This document shows, piece after piece, positions 1 to 6,697 of a DNA stretch of 9,633 bases; within the stretch, counting starts at the first letter, position 1, and each line of letters begins with the position of its first letter. Below the pieces are notes generated by a model, which had not been told where the DNA came from, searched no databases, and was given only the letters and a program-made list of their open reading frames with translations. This DNA comes from JBBIRM01 sp037441765 (lineage in GTDB: Bacteria > Desulfobacterota > BSN033 > UBA1163). A program made the position numbers and the translations under genes. Location: contig JBBIRM010000106.1 of NCBI GenBank assembly GCA_037441765.1, positions 1 through 9,633 of the forward strand. The letters run 5' to 3'.

Positions 1-614
1 AAAAAGGAAAGGGTTTGTCTTATGGCCTGGGGGTCTTTTCGATTGCCCAAATAAAAAGGGATTTCAGGCCAAAGGCTCATTCCTAATATCCCTTTTGCCC
101 TTGCAACCCATAGAAGGTAACTGCTAATGGCCGGGGGGCCTTCATATGTCATACTCTCCAGACCATAACACTGAAGCCTCTGTTTCATCCCTAAGTGATT
201 GAAGACCGCCCAAATCCTTCTGGGTCGAGTGTGGGGGATAAGGGAGATCGCCCCATTTAGGGTATAAACCTCTTGAGTCTGGTAACGCTCCTTTACAAAA
301 TTCAAAATTGTGTTGAGAAAGTGATAATGTTCAAAAAGGGGTTCGTCACTTTTGAAGATAAGAAGATTGTGTTTTTCACAAGCCCAGAACTGGCTTTCCT
401 GAACTTGGACAAGGTCATCTTTAAACCTCACCCCTCCAAAAGAGAAAAAGCCTAATGGGTCTATCTCCCCAATCAATTGCCCTTCAAGTTTATCGATCAA
501 GAAATCGGTAACCTCAGGTCCTAATTTCCCGGCTTCTTTAGTCTTCCAGCTGACAATGAGAGGAGGGTTTTGAAGGGAGGAAGTTTTAAAGATCCTAACT
601 TGGTTTTTTCTCAC
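1..614 (-). CDS. Second PAC2-family protein (partial, runs off left edge)
   Basis: No defined function; related by eye to the PAC2 (proteasome assembly chaperone 2) protein encoded just upstream. The reading frame is open from a GTG at 614 to the window edge, giving 204 residues without a stop. The start is chosen because AGGAGG lies 5 bases before the GTG; this gives a 20-base overlap with the preceding PAC2 gene. Matching landmarks between the two proteins are: NPPLIVSW (16-23) against NPVMFVGW; YTLNGAISL (117-125) against YTSGACVSL, each followed by a basic/proline stretch and I-x-AV; and PEIPFYLG (183-190) against GEIPDWLSG. The glycine-rich loop GWPGIGNIG of the first protein is replaced by SWKTKEAGKLG, so the paralogue has diverged at the family's most conserved N-terminal segment. 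The C-terminus is missing. Family assignment is by pattern recognition only; that it is a real gene is well supported by the operon layout and length. Confidence 0.82.
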   Translation of the reverse strand, partial: MRKNQVRIFKTSSLQNPPLIVSWKTKEAGKLGPEVTDFLIDKLEGQLIGEIDPLGFFSFGGVRFKDDLVQVQESQFWACEKHNLLIFKSDEPLFEHYHFLNTILNFVKERYQTQEVYTLNGAISLIPHTRPRRIWAVFNHLGMKQRLQCYGLESMTYEGPPAISSYLLWVARAKGILGMSLWPEIPFYLGNRKDPQAIRQTLSF

Positions 615-1500
615 CCTCTCCTCCTTCTTTAAAATGTTCATCCACAAATATCTGAGCCTGGACCGTGATCGTCCCAGGGTGGGTCTGAACCAAGTATTTC
701 CTTTGATCGTATTCCTCCTTGAGGTCAGGAGGAAATTTGGCATAGAAAGTTTCTATCATCTCTTCGACCTGCCTCTCTATCTTATCCAGAAAACCAAAAT
801 CGATTTCCACCTTCAAAATATCTGAGAAGACCTCTAACACAGATCTGGAGGCTTTTGGATAGGGGAAAGAAGCCCCTGAAAGCCAATCAGGGATTTCTCC
901 CATCAGGCAGAGACTCTCCAGTCCTCTCTTTTTGGCAACCGCCAAGAGGAGTCCATTTAACCCTGTGATCGTCCCTTCTCCTTCGCCCCTTTCGCCCATT
1001 TCGCTCATAAGAATGGTATTCGAATACTCTTTGATCTCTTGGATTAAGGGCTTAGAACTCACCACAGCAATTACCCTCGGTTTTAGTTGATGATGGCTCA
1101 GGGAGACACAGGCCCCAGAGGTGTAGACCCTCTTACACCCAAACTGGATGGCCACATCGATCACAAAGTTTGCCATCCGATAGGCCTTTTCGCCACTCGC
1201 ATACATTCTCCCTCCAACAGCGGGTTGTTCCTCACCAATGAAAAAAAGTAGGTCTTTCTGACCGAGACGTTTATAATAGAATTGATTGGATGGGAACTCA
1301 AGCCTTTCTAATAATCCATCCTGAATGTAGACTTTCCTGGGATAGAAAAAGTCCCAACTCTCAATCTCCCCCAGGGTTTCAGCCTTTAATTGGTCTTTTA
1401 AGGCACTGACGGCAATGATGCCAATGTTTCCAATCCCTGGCCAGCCCACAAACATAACAGGATTTTCAAGTTTTGGTTTTTTATAAAGTTTAATCCCCAT
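595..1500 (-). CDS. PAC2-family protein (proteasome assembly chaperone 2-like)
   Basis: Full-length PAC2-family protein of 301 residues. The eukaryotic members PAC1/PAC2 chaperone 20S proteasome assembly; archaeal and bacterial homologues are widespread but mostly uncharacterised, so no reaction is assigned. The N-terminus shows the family's glycine-rich strand-loop VMFVGWPGIGNIG (15-27), then an alternating alpha/beta core: strand DLLFFIGEEQP (83-93), YTSGACVSL (126-134) with KPRVIAVV (140-147), and MGEIPDWLSG (200-209), where a conserved acidic/proline turn follows a glycine-rich stretch (169-183). Residues after about 225 are predominantly helical and charged. No signal peptide or membrane segment is visible, so it is probably cytosolic. 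The ATG at 1500 overlaps the end of the Smr gene by 11 bases, with a purine-rich GAGAGAAAG just upstream. A diverged paralogue follows with a 20-base overlap. Nothing else in the window is proteasome-related. Confidence 0.88.
   Translation of the reverse strand: MGIKLYKKPKLENPVMFVGWPGIGNIGIIAVSALKDQLKAETLGEIESWDFFYPRKVYIQDGLLERLEFPSNQFYYKRLGQKDLLFFIGEEQPAVGGRMYASGEKAYRMANFVIDVAIQFGCKRVYTSGACVSLSHHQLKPRVIAVVSSKPLIQEIKEYSNTILMSEMGERGEGEGTITGLNGLLLAVAKKRGLESLCLMGEIPDWLSGASFPYPKASRSVLEVFSDILKVEIDFGFLDKIERQVEEMIETFYAKFPPDLKEEYDQRKYLVQTHPGTITVQAQIFVDEHFKEGGEGEKKPS
620..625 (-). promoter_or_regulatory. Strong ribosome binding site deciding the GTG start of the second PAC2 gene
   Basis: On the minus strand AGGAGG occupies these bases, followed by 5 bases and then GTG at 614-612. 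It lies inside the 3' end of the upstream PAC2 gene. No ATG lies in frame near the N-terminus, so this site is the main argument for a GTG start and for translation of the second gene independently of, or coupled to, the first. Confidence 0.75.
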
Positions 1501-2239
1501 TTTCTTTCTCTCGGGAGTATTGATAGAGTTTAGATGAAGAGGACTTCAGCCTTTGTCTCAATCGCTTTGTCAAAGGACGACCTCTGAGTAGGACATATGT
1601 TGCTCCCAGCCCTCCATCGCATTTCCTCGCGCTTGCATAAGCCACCACCCATTTTCGCCATGGACCATGAGTCAACCATTCCACCACTTTCTTTTTTAAG
1701 ACAGGTTCTGAAGGCGAGGAAAGTCCCCTGCCATGGATGATCAGAAGTCCTCGTTTATTATTGGTAACCGCCCATTTTAAAAATTCTTCAAATGTCTCCT
1801 TTGCCTCTTCAACCTTTAATCCATGGAGGTCTATGTGAGCCTGAATCGAGAAGTCTCCTCTGTGGAGCCTTCTGGCTATATCTGGATGAACATGATAGCC
1901 TGTGCCCTCAATATATTCCGGGGTATCCATGAGATTGAACCCATTCCCATATTTAAGGAGATGGGTAAGCCTGGAGAGGGCTTCAGATTCCTCTTTTTCC
2001 CTAAATCCAGGAGGAGCAGTGATCTTCGGACTTTTTTCAATACGGTTTTCCCTGGGGATGGGAGTAACTCCCTTCATAGCTTCATAAAATAACTCTTCTT
2101 CTTGTTGAGGAGAGATGTCAACGATGGGATAGGCCCCATCACCCTCCTTTTGCTCTCGAAGTTGAATCTGCTTGGATTCAAGTAATGCCTTTATCTCCTG
2201 AAAAGGGAAATAAGTGAGATTGGATTTTTTGGTTTTCAT
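1490..2239 (-). CDS. Smr-domain protein (SmrA/YdaL-like putative nuclease)
   Basis: A 249-residue protein with a C-terminal Smr (small MutS-related) domain, the domain also found at the end of MutS2 and associated with DNA or RNA endonuclease activity. Signature elements are DLHG (137-140), the HGRG loop (169-172) and GGLGATYV (209-216), followed by a basic RGRPLTKRLRQRL tail that could bind nucleic acid. Upstream of the domain are features typical of stand-alone SmrA-type proteins: an acidic/aromatic segment with MKGVTPI near 55-61 and an EYIEG...RLHRGDF linker near 108-130. The ATG at 2239 is preferred: GAGG lies 7 bases upstream. An in-frame TTG two codons earlier (2245) is a less likely start. 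It is first in an operon with two PAC2-family genes, behind the promoter at 2285-2313. The substrate is unknown; a role in nucleic-acid processing is inferred from the family. Confidence 0.9.
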   Translation of the reverse strand: MKTKKSNLTYFPFQEIKALLESKQIQLREQKEGDGAYPIVDISPQQEEELFYEAMKGVTPIPRENRIEKSPKITAPPGFREKEESEALSRLTHLLKYGNGFNLMDTPEYIEGTGYHVHPDIARRLHRGDFSIQAHIDLHGLKVEEAKETFEEFLKWAVTNNKRGLLIIHGRGLSSPSEPVLKKKVVEWLTHGPWRKWVVAYASARKCDGGLGATYVLLRGRPLTKRLRQRLKSSSSKLYQYSREKENGD

Positions 2240-2284
2240 ATCCAAACCTCTTTAAGTCAAGGAAGATTTAGAAATGACAATCTC

Positions 2285-2313
2285 ATTTTAAACAAATTGA
2301 GTTAAGAGTTCAA
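2285..2313 (-). promoter_or_regulatory. Sigma70-type promoter for the smr-PAC2-PAC2 operon
   Basis: Read on the minus strand, TTGAAC (2313-2308) and TAAAAT (2290-2285) are separated by exactly 17 bases, matching the consensus -35 and -10 at 4/6 and 5/6 positions. Transcription would start near 2278, giving a leader of about 40 bases before the ATG at 2239. It lies in the widest, AT-rich gap of the left half (2240-2386), where a promoter for the left operon is expected. Prediction from sequence only. Confidence 0.6.
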
Positions 2314-2386
2314 TGGGCCAATAGCAGCCTTTTGAGGTTTTATTGATTGAAGTCAGAAGGTGAGAAAAAAATGTTTAATTCTTCCC

Positions 2387-2947
2387 TCATCTTTCTTTCA
2401 ATTTGAGCCAGTTTGGATTCGCCTTATAATCCTCAGCCTGTTTGGGTAAGACCTTCTCCAACATCGTCTTTGCCTCTTCAACCTGCCTCTCCCAACCCAT
2501 TGTCTTTTCTTCAAGGATTTTTATTTCTGCCCTGATTCTCCTCTTTAGGCTATCAGGTTTAAATTTAGACTCCTCCAATTCCCTCTCTTTTGCCTTCCAG
2601 GCGGAATAGGCTGTCTCATAATTTTTTTGTGCCTCTTTCAACTTATCATTCCACTCTCTTACTTTGGCTTGCCACCACTCCTCACCCCTTCCCAAAAGGT
2701 CTTTCGTCACAGGAAGAGATTCCGATTCTCTGGGAACGGCAACCTCAGCGGGGATGGGAGAGGGGGAAGGAGGTTCTTTTGTAAGTTTTTTCGTTTTAAC
2801 CTGATCTTGATACCTCTCAGGGACTTTGGTGAGGTCGTCTGTAAAGTGGACCACTCCCTTTTCATCCACCCACCGATAGATTTCCTGACCGGTGGCCATC
2901 CCTGATGATACTATTATCCATAATATCAGGGGAAAGATTATTCTCAT
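2387..2947 (-). CDS. Exported DUF4124-domain protein with C-terminal coiled coil
   Basis: A 186-residue protein of unknown function. Residues 1-20 form a signal peptide: a short basic start (MR), a hydrophobic core and a likely cleavage site near ATG|QE, so it is probably periplasmic. Directly after it, EIYRWVDEKGVVHFTDD (about 22-38) is the DUF4124 signature, a small beta module common at the N-terminus of secreted proteobacterial proteins. A proline/serine-rich linker (about 58-80) leads to a long, highly charged region (about 88-175) rich in K, E and A with heptad-like spacing, predicted to be a helical coiled coil. The start is firm: AGGAGG (2954-2959) sits 6 bases before the ATG. It lies 78 bases downstream of polA in the same direction, with no clear promoter or terminator between. 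A scaffolding or envelope role is conceivable but not shown. Confidence 0.82.
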   Translation of the reverse strand: MRIIFPLILWIIVSSGMATGQEIYRWVDEKGVVHFTDDLTKVPERYQDQVKTKKLTKEPPSPSPIPAEVAVPRESESLPVTKDLLGRGEEWWQAKVREWNDKLKEAQKNYETAYSAWKAKERELEESKFKPDSLKRRIRAEIKILEEKTMGWERQVEEAKTMLEKVLPKQAEDYKANPNWLKLKER

Positions 2948-3025
2948 AAGGGTCCTCCTCGCCTTATTTTTCCAAACCTAACATTAGAGGATTTTGCAAT
3001 TTACATTCCGCCTTCCACAATCGGA

Positions 3026-5701
3026 TCAATGTGCCTCTGCCCAGTTCTTTCCCAAATGGATTGAGACCTTGAGGGGAACTGCAAGGTCCATCACATTTTC
3101 CATTTCGTTCCCGATCATGGGAAGAACCTTTGAGGTTTCTTCTTCAGGGATCTCGAAGACCAATTCGTCATGAACCTGCATAATCATTTTGGCTGAAAGC
3201 CCTTCCCGCTCAATTCGGTTTTGAATCCTGATCATGGCCAGTTTGATGATATCAGCGGCAGTGCCCTGGAGAGGGGTGTTGATGGCCATTCTTTCCGCAG
3301 CCTGTCGGGTCGCAGAGGTTGGAGAGGAGACCTCTGGAAGATAACGACGGCGATGAAGAAGGGTGGTGACATATCCCTTTTGACGGACCTCCTCAAGACA
3401 TTTTTCGATATATGCCTGAACGCCCGGATATTTCTTAAAATATTGGTCGATATAGGTCTGGGCGACCCTCGTTTCTGATCCCAATTGTTGGGAAAGTCCA
3501 TAGGCGCTCATTCCATAGATGATCCCGAAATTGATCACCTTGGCCTCCCTCCTCATCCCTGGTGTTACCTTATCCATTGGCACGCCAAATATCTCTGAGG
3601 CTGTCCTGGCATGGATGTCTTCATCCCTCCGAAAGGCCTCCATCAGAGTTTCGTCCTTCGATAGATGGGCGAGGATTCTTAATTCAATCTGGGAATAGTC
3701 AGCCGAAACCATGACCCACCCCTCTTCGGGGATGAAGGCCTGCCTTATTCGATTCCCCTCCTCTGTACGAATGGGAATGTTTTGAAGATTGGGATCGCTG
3801 GAGGAGAGCCTACCTGTGGCCGTGACGGTCTGATTGTATGAGGTATGGATCCTTCCTGTTTTGGGATGAACCAATTTTGGGAGGGCATCTATATAAGTCG
3901 ATTTCAATTTCGTGAGATTTCGATAACCCAGGACTTCAAGAGGAAGATCATGTTGAAGGGATAGCTTTTCTAAGACCTCAACGTCAGTGGAATACCCTGT
4001 CTTGGTCTTTTTAATTACGGGAAGTTTCAATTTATCAAAGAGGATCCTGCCCAGTTGCTGGGAGGAGTTGATGTTGAAGGACTCCCCTGCCATGGCGTAA
4101 ATCCGCTCTCTCTTTTCGTAAAGTTGATTTTCAATCTCTTTAGAAAATTCTCTTAGAAGGTCTACATCAATCTTCACCCCATTCATCTCCATCTTTGCCA
4201 AGACGGTGACCAATGGCATCTCCACCTCTTGAAAAAGATCAATCAGTCCTTCCTCTTTTAATTTTGGAATGAGGAGGTTGGAAAGTTGGAGGGTGACCTC
4301 TGCATCCTCACAGCTATAGTCCTTTGCCCTTTGTAGATCAATCTGGTCAAATGAGAGGGCCCTTTCTCCTGTTCCAACAAGATCTTTATATTCTGTCAAT
4401 GAACGGTCCAGGTATTGACGGGCAATCTCGTTGAGATTGTGGTTGTGTTTGGTGGGGTGAAGGAGGTAAGAAGCGATCATCGTATCGCAAAAAATTCCTT
4501 TCAGATGGATTCCATATTTTTTTAGGACGATCCATTCGTATTTGATGTTTTGTCCAACCTTTTTTATATTCTCATCCTCAAGTAGAGGTTTCATCTGCTC
4601 AAGCACCCAGGAAAGCGAGAGTTGATTGAGGTTATCAGACCTGTGGGCAAGGGGAATGTAGAAGGCCTGAGGAGGGGTGTGGGATAGACTGATTCCAACC
4701 AGATCAGCCCACATAGGATAAGGGGAGGTTGTCTCCAGATCGATTGAAAACAACTTCTTCCTCTTCAAGTCCTCTATGAGGGAGAAGAATTGATCACGAT
4801 CCGTTATCAACCCATAATCTTTGCTTTCTCTTCTTTGGATCGACTCTTCTTCAGGAAGTTCTTTTAGGAGTTTATTGAAGTCTAACTCCCTGAAGACCTC
4901 CTTAAGGGCTTTGAAATCAGGGGAGGGCAGGGAGAAATCCCTTAATTGATAAGGGATGGGAACGTTAGTATCAATGGTGGCCAGTCTCCGGCTAAGGCGC
5001 GCCAGTTCTCCATTGGATTCTAAGTTTTCTTTCAATTTCTTCCTCTCGACCTGTTCGAGATTGCCAAGAAGGTTTTCAATCGTTCCGAACCTCTTGATCA
5101 ATTCAATGGCTGTCTTTTCGCCTATACCTGGCACCCCAGGTATGTTATCAATGGAATCTCCAGCCAACCCCATGACCTCCACCACCTGTTCAGGTCTTAC
5201 GCCAAACCTTTCAATCACCTCCTGCACCCCATACCCCTTATCCTTCATGGGATCATAGACTTGAATGCGATCGTTCACAAGTTGGAGTATATCCTTATCT
5301 CCTGTAATAATCACAACGTCCACTTCGGACTCCAGCCCTTTGGCCACTGTTCCAATTAGGTCGTCCGCCTCAAATCCATCCATCTCCAAGGTTGCAATTC
5401 GGTAACCTTCAATAATTTTCTTAATATATGGAATTTGGGGGACCAAACCTGCGGGCATAGCTGGCCTGTTGGCCTTATAATCTTTGTAAACTTCAGTCCT
5501 AAAGGTTGGTGCCTTCAAATCAAAGGCCACGGCGAGGTAGTCAGGTTTATGGTCCTTGAGCACTTTCAGAAGCATCTGGGTGAACCCGTAAATGGCGTTT
5601 GTGGGAAGCCCCTTTGAGTTGGAAAGATGCCCAATTGCATAGAAGGCCCTGAAGATATAGGAAGAACCGTCAATCAGGAACAGTTTTGGTCGGCTGGACA
5701 T
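3026..5701 (-). CDS. polA: DNA polymerase I
   Basis: Full-length family A DNA polymerase of 891 residues, acting in Okazaki-fragment maturation and repair synthesis. The N-terminal 5' nuclease domain (about 1-290) shows LIDGSSYIFRAFYA, YKANRP, FEADDLIG, TGDKDILQ and a helix-hairpin-helix region, GDSIDNIPGVPGIGEKTA. The 3'-5' exonuclease-like domain (about 300-490) retains Exo I (D321, E323) and Exo III (Y462-D466), but the Exo II aspartate (E. coli D424) is glutamate, E389, in GQNIKYEW. The polymerase domain is complete: TGRLSSSDPNLQNIP, motif A with D668 in DYSQIELR, O-helix K721 and F725 in KVINFGIIYG, and motif C with D845 in QVHDELVFE. Phe at the O-helix position is the usual dideoxy-discriminating residue. 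The ATG at 5701 has only a weak ribosome binding site. It lies 81 bases after the receiver-GGDEF gene and may be read from the same transcript or its own promoter. Confidence 0.97.
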   Translation of the reverse strand: MSSRPKLFLIDGSSYIFRAFYAIGHLSNSKGLPTNAIYGFTQMLLKVLKDHKPDYLAVAFDLKAPTFRTEVYKDYKANRPAMPAGLVPQIPYIKKIIEGYRIATLEMDGFEADDLIGTVAKGLESEVDVVIITGDKDILQLVNDRIQVYDPMKDKGYGVQEVIERFGVRPEQVVEVMGLAGDSIDNIPGVPGIGEKTAIELIKRFGTIENLLGNLEQVERKKLKENLESNGELARLSRRLATIDTNVPIPYQLRDFSLPSPDFKALKEVFRELDFNKLLKELPEEESIQRRESKDYGLITDRDQFFSLIEDLKRKKLFSIDLETTSPYPMWADLVGISLSHTPPQAFYIPLAHRSDNLNQLSLSWVLEQMKPLLEDENIKKVGQNIKYEWIVLKKYGIHLKGIFCDTMIASYLLHPTKHNHNLNEIARQYLDRSLTEYKDLVGTGERALSFDQIDLQRAKDYSCEDAEVTLQLSNLLIPKLKEEGLIDLFQEVEMPLVTVLAKMEMNGVKIDVDLLREFSKEIENQLYEKRERIYAMAGESFNINSSQQLGRILFDKLKLPVIKKTKTGYSTDVEVLEKLSLQHDLPLEVLGYRNLTKLKSTYIDALPKLVHPKTGRIHTSYNQTVTATGRLSSSDPNLQNIPIRTEEGNRIRQAFIPEEGWVMVSADYSQIELRILAHLSKDETLMEAFRRDEDIHARTASEIFGVPMDKVTPGMRREAKVINFGIIYGMSAYGLSQQLGSETRVAQTYIDQYFKKYPGVQAYIEKCLEEVRQKGYVTTLLHRRRYLPEVSSPTSATRQAAERMAINTPLQGTAADIIKLAMIRIQNRIEREGLSAKMIMQVHDELVFEIPEEETSKVLPMIGNEMENVMDLAVPLKVSIHLGKNWAEAH

Positions 5702-5738
5702 ATAATCACTTTCGGGTTATTGGCAATGGTGTAGACCT

Positions 5739-5768
5739 AAGGTAGGCGGTAACCTGTTTCCTTACCTT
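5739..5768. repeat. Imperfect inverted repeat in the gap before polA
   Basis: AAGGTAGG (5739-5746) is complementary to CCTTACCTT (5760-5768) with one bulged base. The loop contains the small palindrome GGTAACC, whose GGTAA can instead pair with TTACC within the arm, so two alternative hairpins are possible. No T-run follows on either strand, so it is not a classical intrinsic terminator. It lies in the 81-base gap between the response regulator stop and the polA start, where it could act as a weak attenuator, an mRNA stability element or an operator. Confidence 0.35.
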
Positions 5769-5782
5769 AACCTTACTCCAGA

Positions 5783-6697
5783 TCATAGGATATTTGTGTA
5801 AACTCTATTCCCCCCTGAGTGTTTGGCCACATAAAGGGCGTCGTCTGCAGATTTGACAAATCCCTCTAAGTCAAATTCTTCTCTATATTCTGAAAGACCA
5901 ATGCTTACCGTAATCTTTTGAAATCCTGCCTGTTCAATGGATGTGCGAATCCGCTCGGCGATCGCAAGCCCTTGTTCAATGGTAGCCCCGATCAGAAGGA
6001 CTGCAAATTCATCTCCACCATAACGATATCCTGAGTCAACATTGGCCCTAATGGAATGTCTCACCACTTCCCCGATCCTTCTTAAAACCTTATCTCCCTC
6101 CAGATGGCCAAAGAGGTCATTATATTTTTTGAAATTGTCCACATCGAACATCAGGAGGGAGAGGGAGGTATTCTGCCTCTTCCTACGGACCAGTTCGGTC
6201 TCGAGGGTCTTGAAGAAGTGGCGATGGTTGAAAAGCCCTGTGAGGTCATCGGTGATGGAGAGACGCTTTACTTCCTCCTCCAATTTTTCCTTTTCCTTTA
6301 AGGTATGGTATTTTTCGAGACATTGATTGACGATGTGGATGAGGTGCTCATTTTCGAATGGCTTCTTGATAAAATCTGTCGCACCTTCCTTAAGTGCCTT
6401 AATGGCATTGTCCACTGTGGCAAAGGCAGTAAGCATCACAACCGATTGGAGGGGATTGGTTTTTCTAATCCTTCTCAATGCTTCATTTCCATCTATGCCT
6501 GGAAGATTGATATCCATCAGTATCACCTCAGGCTTTTCTGTTTCTGCCTTCACCACTCCCTCTTCACCTGTGGAGGCAAGGATGACCTCATAACCTTCAA
6601 ATTGCAGGAGTTTTTGGAGGATCTCGAGGGTATCCTGTGCATCATCCACGATTAAGACCTTTCCCTTCTTTCCATCAGGATTCAAAGGGTTTTTCAT
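5783..6697 (-). CDS. Response regulator with GGDEF output domain (PleD-type diguanylate cyclase)
   Basis: A 304-residue cytosolic two-component regulator predicted to make cyclic di-GMP from two GTP when phosphorylated. The receiver domain (about 12-128) has the acidic pair D18/D19, phosphoacceptor D62 in LMDINLPG, T90 and K112. A charged helical linker (129-146) leads to the GGDEF domain: DDLTGLFNHRHFF (150-162), metal-binding D187 in FDVDNFKKYND, and an intact active-site GGDEF at 227-231. The inhibitory I-site (RxxD five residues before GGDEF) is degenerate: D221 is present but position 218 is Ala and the Arg is shifted to 217, so product inhibition may be weak. The start is firm, with GGAGGAGG (6701-6708) immediately upstream inside the kinase gene, which it overlaps by 23 bases. 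The upstream histidine kinase is the obvious partner. The c-di-GMP target cannot be read from this window. Confidence 0.93.
   Translation of the reverse strand: MKNPLNPDGKKGKVLIVDDAQDTLEILQKLLQFEGYEVILASTGEEGVVKAETEKPEVILMDINLPGIDGNEALRRIRKTNPLQSVVMLTAFATVDNAIKALKEGATDFIKKPFENEHLIHIVNQCLEKYHTLKEKEKLEEEVKRLSITDDLTGLFNHRHFFKTLETELVRRKRQNTSLSLLMFDVDNFKKYNDLFGHLEGDKVLRRIGEVVRHSIRANVDSGYRYGGDEFAVLLIGATIEQGLAIAERIRTSIEQAGFQKITVSIGLSEYREEFDLEGFVKSADDALYVAKHSGGNRVYTNIL

Noticed and set aside
273..455. Plus-strand 60-codon open frame in the apparently empty left end
   Set aside because: It lies antisense within the longer minus-strand PAC2-like frame, has no convincing ribosome binding site and resembles no protein family.
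2340..2386. Possible intrinsic terminator after the DUF4124 gene
   Set aside because: A T-run is present on the minus strand, but the only stem that forms around it is weak and relies on G-U pairs, so I do not call it.
2948..3025. Promoter or terminator between polA and the DUF4124 gene
   Set aside because: A CCG/CGG hairpin and several AT-rich hexamers are present, but no hexamer pair has acceptable spacing and there is no T-tract after the hairpin.
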